NCBI GenBank assembly: GCA_036505275.1
Contig: DASXTS010000011.1
Location: forward strand, 1-24,151
From: DASXTS01 sp036505275
GTDB taxonomy: Bacteria > Actinomycetota > Actinomycetes > Mycobacteriales > Pseudonocardiaceae
Reading direction: 5' to 3'
Length of the DNA stretch: 24,151 nucleotides
Made by a program: the position numbers and the translations under genes. This document shows, in pieces, positions 1-6,685 of the stretch; the first letter of the stretch is position 1, and the number at the start of each line of letters is the position of its first letter. The notes beneath the pieces are model-generated. The model was not told where the DNA came from. It made no database searches and saw only the letters and a program-made list of their open reading frames with translations.

Positions 1-1347
1 GGCCAGCACGTCGTCCACGATGGACGTGCTGTGCTCGCCGCGGCGGAACACCGGGTCCGAGATCAGCTCGCCGAGGAAGCCGGCGGTGGTCCGCACCCCT
101 GGGCCGGAGATCCGGAACTCCTCGAGGGCGCGGCCCATCCGCTCCAGCGCCTGCTCCCGGTTCGGCGCCCACACGACGAGCTTGGCCAGCAGCGAGTCGT
201 AGTCGGCCGGCACCTTGTAGCCGGGGAAGCCGTGGGTGTCCACCCGCACGAACGGGCCGCCGGCCGGCACGAACTCCTGCAGCACGCCGGGCGCCGGCGC
301 GAACCCGCGGTCCGGGTCCTCCACGTTGATCCGGCACTCCACCGCGGCCCCGCGCGGCTGCACGTCCTCCTGGCTGATCCGCAGCCGCTCGCCGGCCGCC
401 ACCCTGATCTGCTCCTGCACCAGGTCGACGCCGGTGACCATCTCGGTGACCGGGTGCTCGACCTGGATCCGGCAGTTGACCTCCATGAAGGAGAACCCGC
501 CGGTGCCCGGGTCGACCAGGAACTCGAACGTGCCGGCGCCGACATAGCCGGCGGCGCGGGCGCCGCGGACCGCGGCCTCGCCCATCGCGGTGCGCAGCGG
601 CTCCGGCAGGCCGGGCGCCGGCGACTCCTCGACCAGCTTCTGATGCCGGCGCTGCGCCGAGCAGTCCCGCTCGCCGAGCTGGATCACGTTGCCGTGCCCG
701 TCGGCCAGCACCTGGATCTCGACATGCCTGGCCCGCCCGAGGTAGCGCTCCACGTACACCCGGCCGTCACCGAACAGCGCCTGGGCCGCGGCCCTGGTGT
801 CCCGGTAGGCCCGCGCGAACTCGGACTCGTCGTGCACCACGGACATGCCGCGGCCACCACCGCCGGCGGCCGCTTTAATGATCACCGGCAGGCCGATCTG
901 GTCGACCACCGCCTTGGCCTCGGTGACCGTGCTCAGCGGCTCCAGGCTGCCGGGCAGCATCGGCACGCCGGCCTGCGACATGAGCTGGCGGGCGGCCACC
1001 TTGTCGCCCAGCCGGGCGATGACGTCGGCCGGCGGCCCGATGAACGCGATGCCATTGGCCGCGCACACCTCGGCGAAGAAGGAGTTCTCCGACAGGAACC
1101 CGTAGCCGGGGTGGATCGCGTCGGCGCCGGTGCGCAGCGCCGACTCGATGATCGCCGGCATGCTGAGGTAGCTGCGCTTGGCCGGCCCCGGCCCGATGTG
1201 GATGGCCTCGTCCGCATACCGGACCACGGCCGAGTCCCGGTCCACCGTCGAGTACACGGCCACCGTGCGGATGCCGAGCTCCCGGCACGCGCGGGCGACT
1301 CGCAGCGCGATCTCGCCACGGTTCGCGATGAGTACCTTGCCGAACAC
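1..1347 (-). CDS. accC: Acetyl-CoA carboxylase biotin carboxylase subunit (partial, C-terminus beyond left edge)
   Basis: Biotin carboxylase, which carboxylates the biotin on BCCP using ATP and bicarbonate as the first half-reaction of acetyl-CoA carboxylase. The visible 449 codons carry the whole family pattern: N-terminal FGKVLIANRGEIALRV, the ATP-grasp glycine loop KAAAGGGGRGM (about residues 158-168) and the catalytic stretch MEVNCRIQVEH (about 288-298). The family is about 450 residues long, so only a few residues and the stop are missing at base 1. Two GTG codons are adjacent (1350 and 1347). I chose 1347 because it lies 7 nt after GGGAG and begins VFGKVLIANR like homologues. The gene is last in the run cyclase, small ORF, accDA, accB, accC, 29 nt after accB. 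In this context it most likely supplies malonyl-CoA for polyketide synthesis rather than housekeeping lipid synthesis; that role is inferred. Confidence 0.95.
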   Translation of the reverse strand, partial: MFGKVLIANRGEIALRVARACRELGIRTVAVYSTVDRDSAVVRYADEAIHIGPGPAKRSYLSMPAIIESALRTGADAIHPGYGFLSENSFFAEVCAANGIAFIGPPADVIARLGDKVAARQLMSQAGVPMLPGSLEPLSTVTEAKAVVDQIGLPVIIKAAAGGGGRGMSVVHDESEFARAYRDTRAAAQALFGDGRVYVERYLGRARHVEIQVLADGHGNVIQLGERDCSAQRRHQKLVEESPAPGLPEPLRTAMGEAAVRGARAAGYVGAGTFEFLVDPGTGGFSFMEVNCRIQVEHPVTEMVTGVDLVQEQIRVAAGERLRISQEDVQPRGAAVECRINVEDPDRGFAPAPGVLQEFVPAGGPFVRVDTHGFPGYKVPADYDSLLAKLVVWAPNREQALERMGRALEEFRISGPGVRTTAGFLGELISDPVFRRGEHSTSIVDDVLA

Positions 1348-1376
1348 CACTCGTCTCCCGTTCCCTCAGCTGTCGC

Positions 1377-1925
1377 TCAGCTATCCGCCGGCTCGATGGC
1401 GAAGAGGCGATCGCCGTACTCGACCGCCGCGCCGTCGGTGGCCAGCACCTCGACGACGCGCCCGGCCACCTCGGACTCCACCGGGATCATCAGCTTCATC
1501 GCCTCGATGATCCCCATCTGCTGGCCGGGCGCGATCACGTCGCCGACCTCGACGAACGGTTTGGCACCCGGCTCGGGCGCCCGGTAGAACACCCCGACGG
1601 TGTGCGCGACGACGTACTGCCCGGTGGGGCTCTCCCGGTTGTGGGCCGCCTCGGGCAACGCTACGGCCGCGCCGGGCACGGCACTGGGGATGGCGCCGGG
1701 GATGGCGCCGGCTGCCGCGCCGGCGGCCGGCTCCGGAGTCGCCCATTCCAGCTCGATCTCGACCTGGTCTGCCTTGATCCGCAGCGACCGCGGCGCCCGG
1801 TCCAGCCCGCCCAGCAGCTCGAGCGCGCTCTCCTGCAGCTGCTTGAGCACCTCGGCGGGGGCGGCCTCGGAAGAGTCGCCCGACTTCTCCTTGCCGAACA
1901 GTCGAGCGACCTCGTTCGTGGTCAT
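1377..1925 (-). CDS. accB: Biotin carboxyl carrier protein of acetyl-CoA carboxylase
   Basis: BCCP carries carboxybiotin between the biotin carboxylase and the carboxyltransferase. The protein has 182 residues: an N-terminal region (1-65), a flexible Ala/Pro linker (about 66-92, AIPGAIPSAVPGA) and a C-terminal biotinyl domain with the biotin-accepting motif EAMKLM (Lys144). The length and the Ala/Pro linker are typical of AccB. The ATG overlaps the accDA stop by 4 bp (ATGA, 1922-1925), so the two genes are probably translationally coupled. accC follows after 29 nt. The linker DNA holds a short near-repeat (ggcgccggggat), which is usual for such linkers. Confidence 0.95.
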   Translation of the reverse strand: MTTNEVARLFGKEKSGDSSEAAPAEVLKQLQESALELLGGLDRAPRSLRIKADQVEIELEWATPEPAAGAAAGAIPGAIPSAVPGAAVALPEAAHNRESPTGQYVVAHTVGVFYRAPEPGAKPFVEVGDVIAPGQQMGIIEAMKLMIPVESEVAGRVVEVLATDGAAVEYGDRLFAIEPADS

Positions 1926-3613
1926 CGCCGACCCTCCCTCGTAGACACCAGATCTGCCCCGAACGCCCGGAACTTGGCGTGCCGCGCGGTGACGAGCTGC
2001 TCGGGGTTGAGTGCGGACAGCTCGCGCAGGCTGTCGACCAGGGCGCCGTGCACGAGCTCGGCGGCCCGGACGTGGTCGTCGTGCGCGCCGCCGGCCGGCT
2101 CCGGCACGACGCCGTCCACGATGCCGTCGGCCAGCAGCTGCCGCGCGTCAAGGCGTAGCGCCGCCGCGGCCCGCGGCGCGGACGCCGCGTCGTTCCAGAG
2201 GATGGACGCGCAGCCCTCCGGGCTGATCACCGAGTACGTCCCGTTGGCCAGGACCAGCACCCGGTCGGCGACGGCCAGCGCGAGCGCACCACCGCTGCCG
2301 CCCTCACCGGTGATCACCGTGATCACCGGCACCGGCAGCCCGGCCATCAGCCGGATCATCTCAGCGATCGCGATTGCCTGGCCGCCCTCCTCGGCAGCCA
2401 CGCCGGGGTAGGCGCCGGGCGTGTCGACCAGGGTGACCACCGGCAGCCCGAGCTTGGCGGCGAGCCTGGCCATCCGGGCGGCCTTGCGGTAGCCGGCCGG
2501 CTGCGGCATGCCGTAGTTGCGGGCGGTCAGCTCGGCCGGGGTGTGGCCCTTCTGGTGGCCCAGCACCACCACCGGCTGCCCGGCCAGCCGGGCCAGGCCG
2601 GTGACGATGGCCGAGCAGTCGCCGCCGACCCGGTCGCCGTGCAGCTCGTCGAAGTCGTCGAAGACCCGGCTCAGGTAGTCCAGCGTGGTGGGCCGGCCGA
2701 GGTGCCGGGCCCGCTGCACGGCATCCCACGCCGGCACGGCCGGCACGGCCTCGGAGTCGGTGATCACCACGTCGGCCCGCTCGGCCGGCAGCTGCGTGCC
2801 GCGCCGCGAGCCGATGGACAGCAGCCTGCCCAGCGCGTGCCGCAGCGCATGCCGCGGGTGGATGGCGTCGATCAGGCCCTGCCGCAGCAGCAGCTCGGCG
2901 GACTGGAAGCCGGCCGGCAGGGTCTGACGGATGGTCTGGGCGATCACCCGGGGCCCGGCGAAACCCAACCGGGCGCCCGGCTCGGCGATGATGACGTCGG
3001 TCAGGGTGGCGAACGAGGCGGCCACCCCACCGTAGGTCGGGTCGGTGATCAGTGACACGGTCAGCACACCGGCCTGATCGAGCTGCCCGAGCGCTTGGCT
3101 GGTCTTGGCCATCTGCATCAGTGAGAGCGCGCCCTCCTGCATGCGGGCGCCGCCGGAGGCGGTCACCAGCAGCAGCGGTGTGCGCTCCCGGAGGGCGGCC
3201 TCGGCGGCGATAGTGATCAGCTCGCCGACCGCCGCGCCGAGGCTGCCGCCCAGGAAGCGGAAGTCCATCACGACGGCGATCACCGGGTTGCCCTCGATGC
3301 GGCCCCTGGCGACCAGCGCGGCCTCCGGCAGGCCGGTGCTCCGCCGGGCGGCCTGCCAACGCTGGGGGTACGGCTTGGAGTCGATGAAACCGAGCGGGTC
3401 GCTGACCGTGACCGCGACGTCGAACAGCTCCATCGACCCGTCGTCGAGGAGCTGGTCGAGCCGGGCGGGCGCGTCCAGCCGGTGGTGGCTGTTGCAGTCC
3501 GGGCAAACCATCAGGTTGCGGGCCAGCGCCTTGCCGTAGATCATCTGCCGGCAGCCGGGGCAGCGGACCCATTCGGCGATCCCGGTGAGCGGCTGGCTCA
3601 GGGTTTCCGTCAC
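1922..3613 (-). CDS. accDA: Fused acetyl-CoA carboxylase carboxyltransferase, beta and alpha subunits
   Basis: Transfers the carboxyl group from carboxybiotin to acetyl-CoA, giving malonyl-CoA. The 563-residue protein joins AccD and AccA. The N-terminal half carries the AccD zinc ribbon (Cys18, Cys21, Cys37, Cys40 in CPGCRQM...MVCPDC), then the beta crotonase fold (TASGGARMQEGALSLMQM). The C-terminal half is AccA-like, with LDYLSRVFDDFDELHGDR, GHQKGHTPAELTARNYGM and LVDTPGAYPGVAAEEGGQA. Fused accDA genes are known in actinomycetes, often inside type II polyketide clusters. The GTG start at 3613 follows GGGAG by 5 nt and gives VTETLSQPLTGIAEW; longer versions add a sequence unlike the family. 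The stop overlaps accB (ATGA). The preceding 63-residue gene ends 55 nt upstream. Confidence 0.95.
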   Translation of the reverse strand: MTETLSQPLTGIAEWVRCPGCRQMIYGKALARNLMVCPDCNSHHRLDAPARLDQLLDDGSMELFDVAVTVSDPLGFIDSKPYPQRWQAARRSTGLPEAALVARGRIEGNPVIAVVMDFRFLGGSLGAAVGELITIAAEAALRERTPLLLVTASGGARMQEGALSLMQMAKTSQALGQLDQAGVLTVSLITDPTYGGVAASFATLTDVIIAEPGARLGFAGPRVIAQTIRQTLPAGFQSAELLLRQGLIDAIHPRHALRHALGRLLSIGSRRGTQLPAERADVVITDSEAVPAVPAWDAVQRARHLGRPTTLDYLSRVFDDFDELHGDRVGGDCSAIVTGLARLAGQPVVVLGHQKGHTPAELTARNYGMPQPAGYRKAARMARLAAKLGLPVVTLVDTPGAYPGVAAEEGGQAIAIAEMIRLMAGLPVPVITVITGEGGSGGALALAVADRVLVLANGTYSVISPEGCASILWNDAASAPRAAAALRLDARQLLADGIVDGVVPEPAGGAHDDHVRAAELVHGALVDSLRELSALNPEQLVTARHAKFRAFGADLVSTREGRR

Positions 3614-3668
3614 GGTGGCTCCCTGCTCGAAGTCGATCGGACCTGCCGTAACGGTGCCCGAGGCAGCG

Positions 3669-3860
3669 TCACTGAGACGTCTCGACGACGCCGCGTCGGT
3701 AGTCACCCAGCAGTTGCTCCAGCAGCGCAACGGCGAGACTGCCGACCGCGCCCTGCTCGACCGTGCGGTCGGCCTGGGCGGACAGCATCCCGGCCCACGT
3801 CCAGCGGCGGATGATCTGCTCGGCGAAACGGCGCTGATCTTCGGTCAGGTTCCTGGCCAT
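3669..3860 (-). CDS. Small protein of unknown function between the cyclase and accDA
   Basis: A 63-residue protein, MARNLTEDQRRFAEQI..., ending GVVETSQ. It looks mostly helical and amphipathic, with no cysteine, signal peptide or membrane segment. The ATG at 3860 lies 6 nt after GGGAG. The same frame stays open upstream to an ATG at 4100, but that extension is Arg/His-rich and crosses a hairpin and 11-bp repeats, so I reject it. It sits where actinobacterial carboxylase operons sometimes encode a small epsilon subunit, yet I see no AccE-like motif. I do not recognise the family. A role in carboxylase assembly or in the polyketide pathway is only suggested by position. Confidence 0.7.
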   Translation of the reverse strand: MARNLTEDQRRFAEQIIRRWTWAGMLSAQADRTVEQGAVGSLAVALLEQLLGDYRRGVVETSQ

Positions 3861-4027
3861 GGCTGCTCCCGTGCGGCAAGGTCGGCGTGCGGGCCCAGGT
3901 GCGTCCCTGGTCCATGCGGCTCGGCGCGCCCATGCCATCCGGGGCGACATCGCGAGCCCGCTGCGGACGAGGGTGCCGGCGAGGCCGTGACCGCCGCGTC
4001 GACTGCCGTGTTGACAGCAGTGTCGAT

Positions 4028-4076
4028 GGCGGTGTCGCAACACCGCCGCCGATCCGCCGCCGATCCGCCGCTGATC
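4028..4076 (-). repeat. GC-rich hairpin next to three 11-bp direct repeats
   Basis: GGCGGTGT (4028-4035) and ACACCGCC (4040-4047) form a perfect 8-bp stem with a 4-nt loop. Next to it, and sharing 4 bp, are three head-to-tail copies of CGCCGCCGATC (4044-4076, the last copy with one change). On the minus strand this lies between the cyclase stop and the 63-residue gene. There is no T-run, so it is not a standard terminator; it may mark mRNA processing or partial attenuation. I see nothing else in 3861-4111. Confidence 0.5.
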
Positions 4077-4111
4077 TTCGTCCACCGGTAGCTTGCTCAT
4101 GCCGTGCGGTG

Positions 4112-5149
4112 TCAGTCAGGTTGCCCGCCGGCGGCCGAGCGCGGGCCGAGGGCCACTCGACCGTCCTCGACCACCGGGTCGGGCGGGTAGCCGTTCAGGC
4201 TCTCGGTGAGGTGCTTGGCGTGGGCCAGGGTCTCCACGCAGTGCCGGCGCAGGCCCTGGCGCACCAGCTCCCGCGCCCGCTCGACGGTGCCGTTCTGGCC
4301 GAGCATGGTGTCGGCCTTCCCCGGCCGGATCATCACGGTGTTGTGCGCCGTCAGCCGCACGCCGTCGGCAGTGGGGAACAGGTGCCAGCCGCCAAGGTGG
4401 GCGGCCAGCACGTCCGGCGGCTGGGTCTGCTTGTAGACGATGTTGTGGTACGGGAAGCAGACCCGCACCATCCGGGTGGTATGAGTCGAGCCATCGGCCA
4501 CCGTGGCGTCCATCTCGACGGTCTGCACGTTGGGCACAGCTTCGTCGGCGATCAGCCGGCGGACGTGCGGCAGCCGCTGCGGCCAGTCCTGGACGCGGTA
4601 GAGGAACTCGTAGACCGTGCCAAGCGGCGCCTTGACGATCATCGAGTCGGCGAAGGAGTGCACCAGCGTCTGCAGCCGGTCGCCGAGCTCCGCCGTGCTC
4701 TTGAGCGCGGCCAACTCGGCAGTGCTCGAGCGATCCACCGCCTGCTTGATCAGCGCGGTGTTGGCCTCGTCGTCGCCGATGGCGCGGAAGCCGTGCAGCA
4801 GCACCACCGAGGTGGCCTCGCCGGGCAGCGGGATGAACACCCACTCGCCCGACATGGCGGCCACCGGCGGCCACGGCGGCTCCTGCCGGAACCGGATGCG
4901 CAGGCCGTCGGGGTCGAGGGTCCGTCGGGAGACGCAGCTGCGCACCGCGCCGTTGCCGACCGTCCACAGCCGCAGCCGCTCACTGGTCGCGCCGCCGGCC
5001 AGCCGTTCGACGTGCACGATCGACGGGAAGATGTAGGGCCAGCGGGTCACGTCGGCGATCAGTTCGTACACGGCCCGCGGCGGCGCCGCGACGAAGGCGG
5101 TGTGCGTGCTGGTGACGGCGCTGTCGTCGTCGGTCACGAAACTCGTCAT
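4112..5149 (-). CDS. Two-domain polyketide aromatase/cyclase (SRPBCC fold)
   Basis: Likely directs first-ring cyclisation and aromatisation of a poly-beta-ketone chain bound to an acyl carrier protein. The 345-residue protein has two consecutive START/SRPBCC (TcmN-ARO/CYC-like) domains: about 13-150 (THTAFVAAPPRAVYELIADV, then WPYIFPSIVHVERL) and about 165-315 (MIVKAPLGTVYEFLYRVQDW, then PHVRRL). This is the didomain architecture of type II polyketide aromatase/cyclases such as ActVII. The ATG at 5149 follows GGAGGTGGAG. The frame is open to 5380, but the extra residues look like non-coding sequence. It is the first gene of the minus-strand run leading to the acc genes. Candidate SARP repeats lie upstream. 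No ketosynthase is in the window, so the ring pattern cannot be predicted. Confidence 0.9.
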   Translation of the reverse strand: MTSFVTDDDSAVTSTHTAFVAAPPRAVYELIADVTRWPYIFPSIVHVERLAGGATSERLRLWTVGNGAVRSCVSRRTLDPDGLRIRFRQEPPWPPVAAMSGEWVFIPLPGEATSVVLLHGFRAIGDDEANTALIKQAVDRSSTAELAALKSTAELGDRLQTLVHSFADSMIVKAPLGTVYEFLYRVQDWPQRLPHVRRLIADEAVPNVQTVEMDATVADGSTHTTRMVRVCFPYHNIVYKQTQPPDVLAAHLGGWHLFPTADGVRLTAHNTVMIRPGKADTMLGQNGTVERARELVRQGLRRHCVETLAHAKHLTESLNGYPPDPVVEDGRVALGPRSAAGGQPD

Positions 5150-5378
5150 GTCGGTTCTCCACCTCCTGCCGCGGGATCGGCGGGCCCCCGGCACGTCCGT
5201 CCGCGGTTCAGCGCACAGAACCGCTCGTTGACCAGCGTGCGTCGGTGTACTAGCGGTGGGCTCAGTCGCGGCTGGACCATCGATGGGTGGCGTGCCATTT
5301 GGCCGCGCCCACTGATCCGGACGGACCACTGCGCGCAATCCTGCGCCCGTCGCATTGCTACCCGGGACATGCGTGGCC

Positions 5379-5406
5379 ATTCCGACATTTCGTCGACAGT
5401 GGTCGA
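5379..5406 (-). promoter_or_regulatory. Candidate SARP-binding heptamer repeats upstream of the cyclase/acc run
   Basis: Read on the minus strand, three related heptamers follow one another: TCGACCA (5406-5400), TCGACGA (5396-5390) and TCGGAAT (5385-5379), with 3- and 4-nt spacers. SARP activators are known to bind TCGA-like heptamers repeated about every 11 nt on one face of the helix. I could not place a convincing -10 box at the usual 8-nt distance. The rest of 5150-5422 holds no gene that I can support. Confidence 0.4.
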
Positions 5407-5422
5407 ATTGATCAATACCGAG

Positions 5423-6238
5423 TTAGATCGCGAGCCTTTCCGCGGGCTGCCACTTGATCGGCTCCTCGTCCAATGACGGGTCGGACCGCAGGATCGCGCG
5501 CTGCAGCTGCTGCAGGCGCGCCGACGGCTCGACGCCGAGCTCGCCGACCAGCGTGTCGCGCAGCCTCTTGTAGGCGTCCAGCGCGCGCCACTGCCGGCCG
5601 GAGCGATACAACGCCACCATGAACTGGGCGCACAGGTTCTCGTGCATCGGATAGCTCGCATTCAGGCTGGCGAGCTCGCTGAGCAGTGTGTAGTGACGGC
5701 CGAGCCGCAGGTCGGCGTCGATGCACAGCTCGAGCGCGCCGAGCCTGCTTTCCTGCAGCCGGATCACCTCGATGCCCAGCCGCAGCCCGGCCTGCACGTC
5801 CACCAGAACCGGCCCGCGCCATACGTCGAGCGCCGAGCGCAGCAGGCTGGACGCCGGCTCGTAGTCGCCGATCTCCGCCGCGCGGGCGCCCGCGGTCGCC
5901 AGCCGCTCGTAGGTGTGCACGTCAACGTCGCTGCTCGGCACCTTGAGCAGGTAGCCGCCGCATCGGGTGACCAGCAGGTCCTTGGCCGCCGACCCCTCGT
6001 CGGTCTGCAGCGCGGCCGCGATCAGGCGGCGCAGCCGCAAGATGTAGGTCTGCAGGGTGGTGAGCGCGCTGCGGGGTGGCTGCATGCCCCACAGTTCCTC
6101 GATCAGCGTCGGCACGGTGACCACCTGGCCGGCCTCCAGCGCCAGCAGCGCCAGAATCTGCCGGGCCTTACCCGCGGTGGGCGCGATCGACGTGCCGTCC
6201 ACGGTGGCCTCCAGCGGCCCAAGGACCTTGATCTCCAT
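5423..6238 (-). CDS. SARP-family transcriptional activator
   Basis: A Streptomyces antibiotic regulatory protein, a pathway-specific activator. The 271-residue protein has an N-terminal OmpR-like winged helix (about 1-98: MEIKVLGPLEA, GKARQILALLAL, then LQTYILRLRRL) and a bacterial transcriptional activation domain (about 100-250: DVDVHTYERL, then YRSGRQWRALDAYKRLRDTL and GVEPS). It is a small SARP of the ActII-ORF4/RedD size class, without an NB-ARC region. The ATG at 6238 is preceded by GGAGGAGG. It lies upstream of the cyclase/acc run on the same strand and is divergent from the RiPP precursor gene, with a shared 276-bp region. Control of the cyclase side is likely by analogy; control of the RiPP side is inferred. 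I noticed no TTA leucine codon. Confidence 0.92.
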   Translation of the reverse strand: MEIKVLGPLEATVDGTSIAPTAGKARQILALLALEAGQVVTVPTLIEELWGMQPPRSALTTLQTYILRLRRLIAAALQTDEGSAAKDLLVTRCGGYLLKVPSSDVDVHTYERLATAGARAAEIGDYEPASSLLRSALDVWRGPVLVDVQAGLRLGIEVIRLQESRLGALELCIDADLRLGRHYTLLSELASLNASYPMHENLCAQFMVALYRSGRQWRALDAYKRLRDTLVGELGVEPSARLQQLQRAILRSDPSLDEEPIKWQPAERLAI

Positions 6239-6331
6239 CGCCCTGACCTCCTCCTGCCGGTGCCGCCGGCCCGCTGTTGACCTTGATTCGCGGGCGCTGC
6301 CGCCGGCCTGTCTGCACTACACGAAAATCGC

Positions 6332-6394
6332 AGAAAAGGGGCCGTCGGACCAGTGCGCGGTGCACCGGACGCGGATGAGAAAAGGACCGTTCGG
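6332..6394. repeat. Two direct-repeat copies in the SARP/RiPP divergent promoter region
   Basis: AGAAAAGGGGCCGTCGG (6332-6348) and AGAAAAGGACCGTTCGG (6378-6394) are two similar 17-nt copies whose starts are 46 bp apart, about four helical turns. They stand out as A-rich patches in GC-rich DNA and lie between the divergent SARP and precursor genes. They may bind a regulator. I found no clear -35/-10 pair in 6239-6514. Confidence 0.4.
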
Positions 6395-6467
6395 GGTATG
6401 AAAAGTACACATGCGCCAAGTGAGGTCACCACTGGCTGGCGAGGCTGACTCCGCATCAGAATCTGCC

Positions 6468-6490
6468 ACGACCGACGAAAGTGCGGTCGT
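6468..6490 (+). promoter_or_regulatory. Inverted repeat just upstream of the precursor gene
   Basis: ACGACCG (6468-6474) and CGGTCGT (6484-6490) are perfect 7-bp arms around a 9-nt spacer. The repeat ends 13 nt before the AGGAG ribosome binding site (6504-6508) of the precursor gene. It could be an operator or a 5'-UTR hairpin. Confidence 0.4.
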
Positions 6491-6514
6491 CGACCCTGCC
6501 GATAGGAGTCCGCG

Positions 6515-6685
6515 ATGATCTCAGCAATCGTTCCGAATGAGCGTGTGACCTCGCTTGCCTGCCCGCCGCTGGGGGGCGATCTGATGATCCACGAATTCGA
6601 TCTCTGGACCGACCAGACCGACACCGTGTCGCTGTTCTCGGGGGTCTGCTGGCTGCCTGACGCCGTGCTGGAGTGGGCCGAGTGA
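6515..6685 (+). CDS. Candidate RiPP (azole peptide) precursor, 56 residues
   Basis: A 56-residue peptide beginning MISAIVPNERVTSLACPPLG and ending SGVCWLPDAVLEWAE. AGGAG lies 6 nt before the ATG, and the stop overlaps the GTG of the cyclodehydratase gene (GTGA, 6682-6685), so the two are translationally coupled. Position, size and coupling to an RRE-YcaO protein make it the obvious substrate. The FDLW stretch (28-31) resembles the FDLx leader motifs that RRE domains bind. The C-terminal region is unusually poor in heterocyclisable residues (Ser39, Ser42, Cys45) and rich in Trp (31, 46, 54) and acidic residues. Another Cys lies at position 16. I see no double-glycine or other clear cleavage site; Gly20-Gly21 is near the N-terminus. 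It does not match any precursor class I can recall. A non-substrate helper peptide remains possible. Confidence 0.72.
   Translation: MISAIVPNERVTSLACPPLGGDLMIHEFDLWTDQTDTVSLFSGVCWLPDAVLEWAE

Noticed and set aside
31..1587. Long open frame on the plus strand opposite accC/accB
   Set aside because: Rich in Arg, His, Gly and Pro with no motif; it mirrors the strong biotin carboxylase frame and reflects GC-rich third positions.
3861..4100. N-terminal extension of the 63-residue protein to ATG 4100
   Set aside because: Arg/His-rich composition, crosses a hairpin and tandem repeats, and lacks a convincing ribosome binding site.
5150..5380. N-terminal extension of the aromatase/cyclase
   Set aside because: The sequence is unlike the family, and ATG 5149 has an excellent GGAGGTGGAG site.
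6374..6448. Two tiny overlapping ORFs (8 and 16 codons) upstream of the precursor gene
   Set aside because: No good ribosome binding site, and such ORFs are expected by chance; an upstream-peptide attenuator cannot be supported.
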